From Mesotoga infera (GTDB lineage Bacteria; Thermotogota; Thermotogae; Petrotogales; Kosmotogaceae), in assembly GCF_900157305.1 (NCBI RefSeq), contig NZ_LS974202.1, positions 806,001-870,000 of the forward strand: a stretch of 64,000 nucleotides of DNA, read 5' to 3'. Within the stretch, counting starts at the first letter, position 1. Every line of letters starts with the position of its first letter. A model generated the notes under the pieces. The model was not told the origin of the DNA, searched no databases, and saw only the letters and a list, made by a program, of their open reading frames with translations. Below are positions 7,525-17,088 of the stretch, one piece after another. The position numbers and the translations under genes were made by a program.

Positions 7525-9459
7525 GTGCGCCCGGCATGGTACACAACTATAGGGTGAAAGACCCGAATGTGGGGAGTCAAAGAAGCATTAGCCAGAGGCA
7601 AGGGTGTCACTGGTAACGGTGAATCTGAAGGAAGCCCGAGGCAAAGTCCGGAACTGAACGAAAGTGAACCAGAGATGGCCGTTACAGAGGGTAACCCTGC
7701 GGGATAAGGGAAAGCCCTGACTCCAGCTGTAAAGGTTCGGATGGCAGGATTCGGATGAAAGTGGTGTATCTTACCCGGGGAAGTCCTCATGAGTCCGAAA
7801 GGGGTAACCGTTAGCAAGGAGGAGATCCAAGTTAAGGGAAAGCTCAGGAGGATGGCAGATGAACCCGTAGTAGTGAAGAACCTCTCCGAAAGGAGAAGGG
7901 ACCTTGGCTATAAGCCAAGGGGGTGATGAGGAGGTCGAAAGGCACCATCACTTGCGAAGGGGAGAAGGATCGAAGAAATGTGATCGGAAGACAGTGAAGA
8001 GATTCAGATTGGACAGTTAAAGACAAGGTACACATTCCCGAAAGGGTAGAGAAGCCAGTCGTTAGTTGTCGCAACGAAATCTGGAACTATAGCTGTTGGA
8101 AGAGAACATGCAGGAGAAAGAGATGAAGTATTACAGTCTAATCGACAAAGTCTATTCGGAGAAGAACCTATTGAAAGCCTATCACAGGGTAAACTCCAAC
8201 AGAGGAGCTCCTGGGATAGACGGAGTAACCGTAAAATCATTCGGGGAGAAACTCCTCGAAGAAATCGAGAGATTATCCGAAGAAGTCAAGAGCGGTGAGT
8301 ACATGCCCATGCCACTCAGGAGGGTAGAAATCCCAAAAGCAGATGGTAAAACAAGGCAATTGGGAATACCTGCTGTGAGAGACAGGGTGGTACAACAATC
8401 TCTCAAGGAGGTACTGGAACCTATATTCGAGGAAAGATTCCATCCCTCCAGTTACGGTTACAGAAAGGGAAGAAATGCCTGGCAGGCGGTGGAGAAGGCG
8501 AAAGCTTTCGCATCCAAATACGGTCTGTGCAATGTAGTGGAACTTGACCTGAGCAAATGTTTCGACACTCTGGATCATGAGAAGATAATAGACTCCGTAG
8601 CAGAGAGAGTGAGTGATGGAAAGATACTCAAACTCATACGCGCAATGCTGAAGAGCGGAGTAATGGAAGATGGAGTCTGGAAGGCAACAGAAACTGGCAG
8701 TCCACAGGGTGGTGTAATAAGTCCCCTGCTGGCGAACATCTACCTGGACGAGTTCGACCAGAAGATGAAAGCCAGAGGAATAAGGATAGTCAGATATGCA
8801 GACGACATATTAATCTTCTCGAAAACCCAGGAAGAAGCCCGAGAGTTTCTGGCAATCGCGATCAACATACTGGAGATTGACATGAAGCTCAAGGTCAACA
8901 GAAACAAGACGAGAATCACAACACTGGAGGAGGGCTTTCACTTTCTTGGCTTCGAAATAAAAGGCGAGAGAGTTGGGATAGAGAAATCCAGATTGAAAAG
9001 GTTCAAGGGAAAGGTCAAGGGACTTACAAGAAGGAACCAGAGCACACCGGTAAAGGAAATAGTGAAAGAGCTAAATCCACTGTTGAGAGGATTTGCCAGC
9101 TATTTCAGGATAGTAGACTTACAATCTACCTTGAGAGGGCTTTTGAGCTGGATAAGGAGAAGGCTTAGAGCCATCATACTACACCAGTGGAAGAGCACAA
9201 AGAAACTGAACAGAGTCCTCAGAAGGGCTGGATGGGAAGAGAAAGTCAATTTGAGAATGAACAAATGGCGCTCTTCTCACACAAAAGCAGTCAATTACGC
9301 CATTCCCAACAGGTTCTTTGAAGAGATGAACTTATTCGATATGACATCGTACTATCATCCCCTGTCGAAGTATCCGATACTCGATCCATGAGCCGTGTAC
9401 GAGGCCCGTACGCACGGTTCTGTGAGAGGACGAGGGGCTCCGCCCCTCTCCTACTCGAT
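7525..9459 (+). mobile_element. Group II intron, copy 1 (complete)
   Basis: 1935 bp beginning GTGCGCCCGG, a typical 5' end, and ending CTACTCGAT. The reverse transcriptase gene lies in the domain IV position. Downstream of it, GAGCCGTG... with CACGGTTC (about 9391-9425) is domain V, and a GAGGGGC/GCCCCTC hairpin precedes the end as domain VI. It sits just behind a palindromic hairpin in the 5' flank and its protein lacks an endonuclease domain; both are features of group IIC introns. The next base after it is the first base of a second copy. Confidence 0.85.
8108..9391 (+). CDS. ltrA: Group II intron reverse transcriptase/maturase (intact)
   Basis: 427 residues. Reverse transcriptase blocks are visible in order: NRGAPGIDGVTV, GKTRQLGIPAVRDRVVQQ, SYGYRKGRNAW, ELDLSKCFDTLDH, GSPQGGVISPLLANIYLDEFD, the catalytic YADD, and FHFLGFEI. 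A maturase (X) domain follows (LNPLLRGFASYF, LLSWIRRRLR, W-kst-kk). The end lacks an HNH endonuclease, as in the short class C-like proteins. ATG 8108 has GGAAGAGA just upstream; TTG 8096 would add four residues. This copy is intact and could serve both introns. Confidence 0.93.
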   Translation: MQEKEMKYYSLIDKVYSEKNLLKAYHRVNSNRGAPGIDGVTVKSFGEKLLEEIERLSEEVKSGEYMPMPLRRVEIPKADGKTRQLGIPAVRDRVVQQSLKEVLEPIFEERFHPSSYGYRKGRNAWQAVEKAKAFASKYGLCNVVELDLSKCFDTLDHEKIIDSVAERVSDGKILKLIRAMLKSGVMEDGVWKATETGSPQGGVISPLLANIYLDEFDQKMKARGIRIVRYADDILIFSKTQEEAREFLAIAINILEIDMKLKVNRNKTRITTLEEGFHFLGFEIKGERVGIEKSRLKRFKGKVKGLTRRNQSTPVKEIVKELNPLLRGFASYFRIVDLQSTLRGLLSWIRRRLRAIILHQWKSTKKLNRVLRRAGWEEKVNLRMNKWRSSHTKAVNYAIPNRFFEEMNLFDMTSYYHPLSKYPILDP

Positions 9460-10965
9460 GTGCGCCCGGCATGGTACACAACTATAGGGTGAAAGACCCG
9501 AATGTGGGGAGTCAAAGAAGCATTAGCCAGAGGCAAGGGTGTCACTGGTAACGGTGAATCTGAAGGAAGCCCGAGGCAAAGTCCGGAACTGAACGAAAGT
9601 GAACCAGAGATGGCCGTTACAGAGGGTAACCCTGCGGGATAAGGGAAAGCCCTGACTCCAGCTGTAAAGGTTCGGATGGCAGGATTCGGATGAAAGTGGT
9701 GTATCTTACCCGGGGAAGTCCTCATGAGTCCGAAAGGGGTAACCGTTAGCAAGGAGGAGATCCAAGTTAAGGGAAAGCTCAGGAGGATGGCAGATGAACC
9801 CGTAGTAGTGAAGAACCTCTCCGAAAGGAGAAGGGACCTTGGCTATAAGCCAAGGGGGTGATGAGGAGGTCGAAAGGCACCATCACTTGCGAAGGGGAGA
9901 AGGATCGAAGAAATGTGATCGGAAGACAGTGAAGAGATTCAGATTGGACAGTTAAAGACAAGGTACACATTCCCGAAAGGGTAGAGAAGCCAGTCGTTAG
10001 TTGTCGCAACGAAATCTGGAACTATAGCTGTTGGAAGAGAACATGCAGGAGAAAGAGATGAAGTATTACAGTCTAATCGACAAAGTCTATTCGGAGAAGA
10101 ACCTATTAAAAGCCTATCACAGGGTAAACTCCAACAGAGGAGCTCCTGGGATAGACGGAGTAACCGTAAAATCATTCGGGGAGAAACTCCTCGAAGAAAT
10201 CGAGAGATTATCCGAAGAAGTCAAGAGCGGTGAGTACATGCCCATGCCACTCAGGAGGGTAGAAATCCCAAAAGGAAATGGTGAAACAAGGCAATTGGGA
10301 ATACCTGCTGTGAGAGACAGGGTGGTACAACAATCTCTCAAGGAGGTACTGGAACCTATATTCGAGGAAAGATTCCATCCCTCCAGTTACGGTTACAGAA
10401 AGGGAAGAAATGCTTGGCAGGCGGTGGAGAAGGCGAAAGCTTTCGCATCCAAATACGGTCTGTGCAATGTAGTGGAACTTGACCTGAGCAAATGTTTCGA
10501 CACTCTGGATCATGAGAAGATAATAGACTCCGTAGCAGAGAGAGTGAGTGATGGAAAGATACTCAAACTCATACGCGCAATGCTGAAGAGCGGAGTAATG
10601 GAAGATGGAGTCTGGAAGGCAACAGAAACTGGCAGTCCACAGGGTGGTGTAATAAGTCCCCTGCTGGCGAACATCTACCTGGATGAGTTCGACCAGAAGA
10701 TGAAAGCCAGAGGAATAAGGATAGTCAGATATGCAGACGACATATTAATCTTCTCGAAAACCCAGGAAGAAGCCCGAGAGTTTCTGGCAATCGCGATCAA
10801 CATACTGGAGATTGACATGAAGCTCAAGGTCAACAGAAACAAGACGAGAATCACAACACTGGAGGAGGGCTTTCACTTTCTTGGCTTCGAAATTGTCAAC
10901 ATCAATCGGAAATGTGAAAAAACATCGATCGGAAATGTGGAAAAACATCAACGATTTTTGTGAAA

Positions 10966-11742
10966 TCAATGACCAGGCGAACTAATCAATTGTGTACCAA
11001 TAAGACCGGTTTTCTGTTTCTCTCTAAGCCTGTAACTCTTTCCTCGTATGTTGACAATGGTACAGTGATGCAATAGTCTGTCAAGAACGGCTGTTGCGAG
11101 TATCTCGTCTTCAAAGATTCTGTTCCATTCTGCAAAGCCTCTGTTTGAAGTAAGAATTATGCTTCCCTTTTCGTATTTCTCACTCACCAGTTCAAAGAAG
11201 AGCTTTGCACCTTCATTTTCAAGTGGGAGATACCCCAACTCGTCTACAATGAGTAGCTCAATCGATTTGAAGTAACCTATCGTCTTTTCAAACCGTCTTT
11301 CAGAAAAGGCCTTCTTCAGTTTGTCCACAAGCGATATTGCATTCACAAAGTAAACTTTCTTCCCTTCTCTGAGCGCTTCCATTCCCAGGGCTACTGCCAG
11401 ATGTGTTTTTCCAACCCCGGGAGGTCCAAGCAGAACGACATTCTCTTTTTCGTACAGGAATCTCAAGCTCTTCAGTTCCATTATCTGTTTCCTGTCTATT
11501 GAAGGCTGAAAGGAGAAGTCGAATTCTTCGAGTGTTTTGTGAAATGGAAGTCCACTGTATTTGAGAGCTGTGAGATATCTTCTTTCACTCTTCTCCTTTA
11601 CTTCAGCCAGCAGTAATTCTTCCAAGAGCTCGGTTACATCTTTCTCTCCTTTGCCCCAATTGTGTAGAGAGAAATCCAGCGAGTTCATCATTCCGGTAAG
11701 CTTGAGCGATTCCATTAACTCTCTCACTCTTTCGTACGCCAT
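10966..11742 (-). CDS. istB: IstB, IS21 transposition helper ATPase
   Basis: 258 residues, the usual IstB length. A DnaC/DnaA-like AAA+ ATPase: Walker A GPPGVGKTHLA, Walker B LLIVDELGYLP, sensor motif IILTSNRGF. It helps IstA choose a target site. The ATG lies four bases after the stop region of istA, so the two are translationally coupled. The reading frame is intact. Confidence 0.95.
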   Translation of the reverse strand: MAYERVRELMESLKLTGMMNSLDFSLHNWGKGEKDVTELLEELLLAEVKEKSERRYLTALKYSGLPFHKTLEEFDFSFQPSIDRKQIMELKSLRFLYEKENVVLLGPPGVGKTHLAVALGMEALREGKKVYFVNAISLVDKLKKAFSERRFEKTIGYFKSIELLIVDELGYLPLENEGAKLFFELVSEKYEKGSIILTSNRGFAEWNRIFEDEILATAVLDRLLHHCTIVNIRGKSYRLREKQKTGLIGTQLISSPGH

Positions 11743-11743
11743 T

Positions 11744-12835
11744 TCATGCCCCCACCAGTTTCTGGTATTCCTTCAAGGACCTTACTTCAACCTGGTCTTT
11801 GAGTGGCTGGCTGTTGATCAGATCATCTTCACAATAAATCTTCAGCATCTGACCTTCCGTTTGCAGGTTGACTTTCTTGCCGGTGTATTTCTCAGGTACC
11901 CTGTAAGCTCTTTCTTTGTAAATGACCTGTCCGGACTCTCTTACCAGCCTTGTGTTTAATCTCCTCAAGGGATAGAATCTAGTTAGTTTATTCAGATGTT
12001 CCTTTTCCCTCTCGAACCTCTCGAGAGGGGTTTCTTTTAGATAGGAATGTAATCTCTGGTTGGCAATGACCAACCAATCGAGAAGAGTGTTCTCTAATTC
12101 AGAGAGGCTTGAGTAGCTTTGAGCATACAGTATGTTGTTTCTCACATACGGAACCATCCTCTCAACCTTCCCTTTGGCCTTCGGGTTGTATGGACGATGA
12201 GTTATTATCCTGAAGCCATAGAAGTCTGCGAAGTCTGTGAACTTGGCATTGTATTCTTTCTTCCTCTCAAGAGACTTGACCACGGCTTTCATGTTGTCGT
12301 ACAGCCCTTCATGTGGATAACCTCCGAAGTATTCGAATGCCTTGTTATGAGCTTGAAGAAGTGTCTCAAGCTTCTCGTCATTGACTATCTGGACATACAA
12401 CATTCGCGAGTATCCTAGGACCATGGTGAAGAACTTTATCACCACCGACTTTCCACCTATCCTGGTCTCACCCTCTCCCCAATCGGCCTGGAATTGCCTG
12501 CCCGGAGCTGTCTCAAATCTTGTGCTCTCAATTTCATCCTCCGGACGTATGGAGTGCACATACATCCGAACTATCGTCATTCCTCCGGTGTAACCTTGAG
12601 CCTTTATCTCTTTGAACAACACTGTGGCTTTTATTGACGGATACTCTTCTAGCCTTTTGATTATGTGCTCTTTGTAAGGATCCAGTTTTGAAATACCCTT
12701 CATCTTCTTCCAATCCTCCTTCAAATACTTGCTGACTGTGTTTTCATGGCAGCCCATTTCTCTGGCTATCTCTCTGTTTGTAATTCCCCTCTTGCTAAGT
12801 ATTCTTATTTCAATGACCTGCTTCTCTCCCAACAT
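11744..12835 (-). CDS. istA: IstA, IS21 transposase
   Basis: About 363 residues. An N-terminal helix-turn-helix (IEIRILSKRGITNREIAREM, GCHENTVSKYLKED) is followed by a DDE integrase core: aspartate in FQADWGEG, aspartate in GLYDNMKAV, glutamate in KAKGKVERMV. A C-terminal beta domain ends at the istB start. ATG 12835 follows GGGGG at good distance; a longer frame to 12868 lacks a ribosome site. The frame is intact, so the element may be active. Confidence 0.95.
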   Translation of the reverse strand: MLGEKQVIEIRILSKRGITNREIAREMGCHENTVSKYLKEDWKKMKGISKLDPYKEHIIKRLEEYPSIKATVLFKEIKAQGYTGGMTIVRMYVHSIRPEDEIESTRFETAPGRQFQADWGEGETRIGGKSVVIKFFTMVLGYSRMLYVQIVNDEKLETLLQAHNKAFEYFGGYPHEGLYDNMKAVVKSLERKKEYNAKFTDFADFYGFRIITHRPYNPKAKGKVERMVPYVRNNILYAQSYSSLSELENTLLDWLVIANQRLHSYLKETPLERFEREKEHLNKLTRFYPLRRLNTRLVRESGQVIYKERAYRVPEKYTGKKVNLQTEGQMLKIYCEDDLINSQPLKDQVEVRSLKEYQKLVGA

Positions 12836-13379
12836 CTGAATACCCCCTTTTTGCCTGAGAATATTCAAATGTTAGTCCACAATTTCTCCCGATGCTTTTT
12901 CACATTTTCTACCGGCGTTTTTCTTATTTTACTGTTGATGTCGACACAAGAAGGAACCAGAGCACACCGGTAAAGGAAATAGTGAAAGAGCTAAATCCAC
13001 TGTTGAGAGGATTTGCCAGCTATTTCAGGATAGTAGACTTACAATCTACCTTGAGAGGGCTTTTGAGCTGGATAAGGAGAAGGCTTAGAGCCATCATACT
13101 ACACCAGTGGAAGAGCACAAAGAAACTGAACAGAGTCCTCAGAAGGGCTGGATGGGAAGAGAAAGTCAATTTGAGAATGAACAAATGGCGCTCTTCTCAC
13201 ACAAAAGCAGTCAATTACGCCATTCCCAACAGGTTCTTTGAAGAGATGAACTTATTCGATATGACATCGTACTATCATCCCCTGTCGAAGTATCCGATAC
13301 TCGATCCATGAGCCGTGTACGAGGCCCGTACGCACGGTTCTGTGAGAGGACGAGGGGCTCCGCCCCTCTCCTACTCGAT

Positions 13380-13747
13380 GCTCCCACGAAAGAGCGGAAT
13401 CAGAGGTGAGAGGGTAGAGGTGTGAGGCGAGAAGAGCGGGATTTTGATCTTCTTACCTCTGACCTCTCCTCCTCTTACCTCTGTTTAGAGACGAACGAGA
13501 AGAACGAGATCCCGTATAAGAGCATTACGGGATGACAGCCCCTTCCCGTCATTCTGAGCTTGACTCAGAATCACGGTTTTCTAAGGAATGGATCCCGGAT
13601 CAGGGTCCGGGATGGCGATATAGAAGCATTATAGGATGACGGTCTTGCCGGAAACCCGTCGGTCCCTGTTTTCGCCAGGAGCTTTGTTCTTAGTTCGGGA
13701 GAGCCTAGGCTGAAGAGAGATTAGCCCCCGTCGTTATGGAATTCCAG
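13380..13747. repeat. Dispersed-repeat block between intron 2 and the GH15 gene
   Basis: No gene. It includes AGCGGGATTTTGATCTTCTT, GAGATCCCGTATA and GTCATTCTGAGCTTGACTC modules. Bases 13548-13747 are repeated almost perfectly at 23111-23310. Confidence 0.75.
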
Positions 13748-13753
13748 GTGTTT

Positions 13754-14770
13754 TTACTGAAGCAACATATCTATGTACGCGGCGTGTGACCAGAGTAGGG
13801 GCGAGGCGATTTCTCCCCATTTCTCGACCCAGGGAGCATACATTCTCTCTTCGAGCAGGTTTTCCGGAACTTGCTCGGGCAGAAAACCGTTGAGGTCGGC
13901 CTTTCTCTCTATCCATGCTTCGATTTCTTCTGAAATATCCCTTTCGCCGTTCGATTTCAGATGACCGGCTAGATAGGCACTCAGCAGTACCCAGCTCCCG
14001 CCACCGTAATAGGTATCTTTTTTGTACCTCTTGAGGCCTCCGTCGAAGTAGAGCTCGCTCATCACGGTTCGTGCCGTCTTTTTAATGAGTAATGAATCGC
14101 CGTCAAGAAGTCCATAAGGGTAAGATGCCCAGATAAGGCTCGAATCGACTTCATCGGCAGTGTTAGATTTCTTGAGCCGGCCATCGCTAGTCAATTCCTT
14201 CAGTATAAAATCCATGATGTCTCTCCAGACGGTCTTTCTGTTTATAATACCTTCGATCGCCTTCAATCCAGCGGCTATGGAGAGTAGTGTAGAGGTATGT
14301 ACCATGTTGGGAGATTCTTCCCAGACATCGTAGCACGGGACTTTCCACACTCGTTCAAGATATTTCGCAGTCATATCACAGATTTCGCAATCGCTCTGAT
14401 CCAGAAGCTCCGGCCTCTGTGCAGCGACCCATAGAAAGGTGCCGTAGCCGTCGCTCTGGGCGTTGGTCCAGTTATCTTCGCTGTAAAATCCCTCCATGGT
14501 GTATCTCGTCGGTAGAAAGTTGTCCAGTGTAACGTTCCCCGCGGTAGCCTTTTGAAGAGAGTCGCGATATCTTTTAAGAACGTTCAGGCCCCACCTTATG
14601 AACCGTGCAGAGCTCTCTTCCCTTCCGGCTTTTTCCATAGCATGGGCCACGAAGGAGCCGTCTCTGAACCAGCAGTAACCGTACTGCGAGAAGTTAGGCG
14701 AGGCTATGTAACTTCCGTGTTTGCTCTGATTAGCTTCAATTATCTCTATCGATCTTTCGAGTAAGTTCAT
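13754..14770 (-). CDS. Glycoside hydrolase family 15-like glucoamylase/glucodextranase
   Basis: A 338-residue cytoplasmic alpha/alpha-barrel protein. GH15-type signatures are YGYCWFRDGSFVAHAM near the start, a WEESPNMVHTSTL segment in the general-acid region, and GFLPEQVPE with the second catalytic glutamate. No signal peptide is seen. It is shorter than many GH15 enzymes, which have an extra N-terminal domain. Its ATG overlaps the stop of the GH31 gene by one base, and it is the last gene of the sugar operon. It would release glucose from alpha-glucosides together with GH31. A fragment of this gene is duplicated at 23311-23382. Confidence 0.85.
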   Translation of the reverse strand: MNLLERSIEIIEANQSKHGSYIASPNFSQYGYCWFRDGSFVAHAMEKAGREESSARFIRWGLNVLKRYRDSLQKATAGNVTLDNFLPTRYTMEGFYSEDNWTNAQSDGYGTFLWVAAQRPELLDQSDCEICDMTAKYLERVWKVPCYDVWEESPNMVHTSTLLSIAAGLKAIEGIINRKTVWRDIMDFILKELTSDGRLKKSNTADEVDSSLIWASYPYGLLDGDSLLIKKTARTVMSELYFDGGLKRYKKDTYYGGGSWVLLSAYLAGHLKSNGERDISEEIEAWIERKADLNGFLPEQVPENLLEERMYAPWVEKWGEIASPLLWSHAAYIDMLLQ

Positions 14771-17076
14771 TATTCAATCTCTCTCCACTCTATTTTTATT
14801 ATTCCCGATTCAACACCGGATATTCTTGCCAGCCGTCTCGCCGGGCTGCTCGGTAGCACTTCGAGGTTTTCTGGAAATTCACTTCCCACAAATAACAGTC
14901 CCGTCTCTTCCTGCGACCAGTTCGTTCCGAAGAGAGTGCCCTCGGGTGGGATGCTGAGAGGTATTAACGCTCCCTTTCTTAGAAAGACTTCCGTTCTATC
15001 TCCCTCTATTACGATCTGTTCCGAGTGAGTTCGACCGTTCCAGAGATTCACCCATTGACCTTCAGGAAGAAAGACTCTTCTCTCTTTCATCTCTTCGTCA
15101 ACTGCTGGCGAGACAACCATATCTCTTCCAAATAGATACGCAAGTCCTTCAGGATCGTTATCTTTCTCTATCAGAAAAAGCGGCAGCGTTAAAGGAAGGC
15201 TTGCCTGTGCAGCGTGGAGAGACTCTCTGTAGATATACGGCGAGAGCGTCATTCTCAGGGAGGCGAAGTTTCTGTAATAATCGATGATACTTTCGTCTTT
15301 CCAGGCCTTTGCAAGGTTCCATGGAGTCCTCTCGGAAGAGGGCGAAGGGTCTCCTGAATCCTCCGAGTGGAGCTGAAAGATAGGCGTGAAGACGGCCAGC
15401 TCTATCGATCTTCTGTACAGTTCCATAGTAGGAACCTCTCCGCTGAAACCGGCTATATCCCATCCCCAGAAGGGGTTGCCTGAAATAGAGACGTTGAGTC
15501 CGGCCGTTATGTTGTCGCGAAGAGCCTCCCAGGTCGAATCTTCGTCGCCTACCCAGAAAAGAGTATGCGCCGGGGATCTGGTGTAGCCGGCGCGGCTGAA
15601 GAGAATCCCTTCCTCTCTCAGTATGCCGGAGACAGTTTCGAAGTATCTTTCAGGATAGGTGTTTCTTACCTTCGCAGCGCTTCCGGCGGCCGTAAGAGTA
15701 TCCCTCCCCCACAGATGCTCGCCGCCGTCGGTCTTGAAGCCATCGACTCCTAGTTCTTCCACGAGGTACTCCCTCTTGGAGGCCCACCATTTAGCCGCTT
15801 CTTCGTTGTAGAAATCAACCACTACATTGCCTTCGTGCCAGCGGGCCGCGGGAATCCTGTAATCGGAACCGTCTCTTGTCCTTGCGAAGTATCCCCTCGA
15901 ACTACCGTAGCGGATATCTATTGCCGGCTGAGGCGTCGATTCGTCGAAAGATTTGATAACGGGGATCTGCCAGAGTACCAGCCTTATGCCTCTCTCGTGA
16001 AGCTTGTTGATCATCTCCACGGGATCGGGCCACGGTTCACGAAATCTGAAGTCTTTCAGACTGAACTTGTCGTCGCCGGAAACGGGATCGTACTCGGCTC
16101 CGTTGAAAATATAGAAAGTCTGCTCATCGGCCCAGGCTTCAATAACTAGCGTGGTTGCAGGAAGATCTCTCTGGACCGTTTCCCTGAGAACTTCCATGAC
16201 TTTTTTCTGGCTGTTCCACTGATTGGCAGATAGCCAGGGGCCGAGCGCCCAGAGAGGTGGCGGGCAGGGTCTGGCGATTTTATGAATCTTTTCGATCGCT
16301 TTCAGAGGGGAGTCTTCTTTCCAGAACTGAATTTCCGTACCTTCAATCGAACAGCCCTTTGTATAAACACTCAGTGTTATCTTCGAACCATCTATTTTGA
16401 ACGAAGAGAGAAAGCCCGTGTCTATAAGAATCGCCCTTCCCCTGTCTGAAAGAATAAAAGGTACCGGAGCGTATCCTCTGGATCTCTGGACCTTGTACTG
16501 GTCGTAAACGTGGATATACCTCTCCTCGCCTTCGGGTATGGTTATAGCATCGAAGTGTTCTCCAAGACCGTAGAAGCGTTCTCCTTCTTCTCTTTCAAGA
16601 ATGATTTTCAGGTCGTAAAGTTCCTTCCCGTCTGTTAAGAGATATGCCTCTTTAAGGCAGTCACAGCTGGTGGCATCACTTCGATTTACCGTCAGCCTGT
16701 TGTTTTTTAGGGAGAGGAATCTCTTTGCTTCTATCCACTTGCAAACGGTGTACTCGTACCACTCTGAAGTAACGTAAGTGGAGGGTCCGCGACCGGCGAT
16801 GAATCTGTACCTGACAGTTACTCCCGCGCTCTCACCGTCTATATTTACTTCCCAGTGAGCCTTGCCGCCATGATTAAGCTGATACTGGGCGCGCCTTTTG
16901 TATCTCTTGCCATCGCTCTGGACTTCGATCCATGCCCTCTGACCGACTACCATGGGGTCGGTCACGAAGCTGACCTTCACACGATCACCCTCCAGAGGCT
17001 CACGCGGTTCTCTTTCGTATCCTTGAACTATGAAATACGGGTCGTCTATCCCGAACGGTGTGTGAATTATCTCCAT
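14770..17076 (-). CDS. Glycoside hydrolase family 31 alpha-glucosidase or alpha-xylosidase
   Basis: A 768-residue enzyme with an N-terminal beta domain, a GH31 barrel from about residue 265, and C-terminal beta domains. The nucleophile segment is VDGFKTDGGEHLWG; the acid/base region is SGNPFWGWDIAGFSGEVPTMELYRR. FTPIFQLHSED is also typical of the family. No signal peptide, so it acts on imported oligosaccharides. It lies between the ROK regulator gene and the GH15 gene in the same direction with small gaps. The family includes alpha-glucosidases and alpha-xylosidases, and the motifs do not settle which; the GH15 neighbour favours alpha-glucosides. Confidence 0.9.
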   Translation of the reverse strand: MEIIHTPFGIDDPYFIVQGYEREPREPLEGDRVKVSFVTDPMVVGQRAWIEVQSDGKRYKRRAQYQLNHGGKAHWEVNIDGESAGVTVRYRFIAGRGPSTYVTSEWYEYTVCKWIEAKRFLSLKNNRLTVNRSDATSCDCLKEAYLLTDGKELYDLKIILEREEGERFYGLGEHFDAITIPEGEERYIHVYDQYKVQRSRGYAPVPFILSDRGRAILIDTGFLSSFKIDGSKITLSVYTKGCSIEGTEIQFWKEDSPLKAIEKIHKIARPCPPPLWALGPWLSANQWNSQKKVMEVLRETVQRDLPATTLVIEAWADEQTFYIFNGAEYDPVSGDDKFSLKDFRFREPWPDPVEMINKLHERGIRLVLWQIPVIKSFDESTPQPAIDIRYGSSRGYFARTRDGSDYRIPAARWHEGNVVVDFYNEEAAKWWASKREYLVEELGVDGFKTDGGEHLWGRDTLTAAGSAAKVRNTYPERYFETVSGILREEGILFSRAGYTRSPAHTLFWVGDEDSTWEALRDNITAGLNVSISGNPFWGWDIAGFSGEVPTMELYRRSIELAVFTPIFQLHSEDSGDPSPSSERTPWNLAKAWKDESIIDYYRNFASLRMTLSPYIYRESLHAAQASLPLTLPLFLIEKDNDPEGLAYLFGRDMVVSPAVDEEMKERRVFLPEGQWVNLWNGRTHSEQIVIEGDRTEVFLRKGALIPLSIPPEGTLFGTNWSQEETGLLFVGSEFPENLEVLPSSPARRLARISGVESGIIKIEWREIE

Positions 17077-17088
17077 GTTTCACTCCTT

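Larger units (their letters stand above)
10894..12946 (-). mobile_element. IS21-family insertion sequence
   Basis: 2053 bp with the two-gene istA-istB layout of IS21. The ends are inverted: TGTCAACATCAA at 10894 and TGTCGACATCAA on the opposite strand at 12946. Internal repeats of ATCGGAAATGTG near the left end, and related GAAAATGTGAAAAAGCATCGG near the right end, resemble multiple transposase-binding sites. There is no target duplication; 68 bp of the intron are deleted at the insertion point. Confidence 0.92.
10043..13311 (+). pseudogene. Reverse transcriptase/maturase of intron copy 2, split by IS21
   Basis: The 5' part (10043-10893) encodes all polymerase motifs including YADD and ends after FHFLGFEI. 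The 3' part (12947-13311) encodes the maturase domain from RRNQSTPVKEIV onward. Between them are the 2053-bp IS and a loss of 68 bp relative to copy 1, about 23 residues. Differences from copy 1 include KADGK replaced by KGNGE. The maturase cannot be made as one protein, so any splicing of this copy would need the intact protein from copy 1. Confidence 0.9.
9460..13379 (+). mobile_element. Group II intron, copy 2 (interrupted by an IS21-family element)
   Basis: It starts with the same GTGCGCCCGG directly after copy 1 and ends with the same CTACTCGAT at 13379. Without the insertion it is nearly identical to copy 1, with a handful of substitutions, for example at 10274-10283 and 10413. Bases equivalent to 8959-9026 of copy 1 are missing at the insertion point. 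It is followed by GCTCCC-AC-GAAAGAGC, which continues the dispersed-repeat sequence seen before copy 1. Confidence 0.85.

Noticed and set aside
13380-13747. Possible tRNA or small RNA in the repeat blocks
   Set aside because: No cloverleaf or CCA-type end could be built; the hairpins are repeats shared with other intergenic sites.
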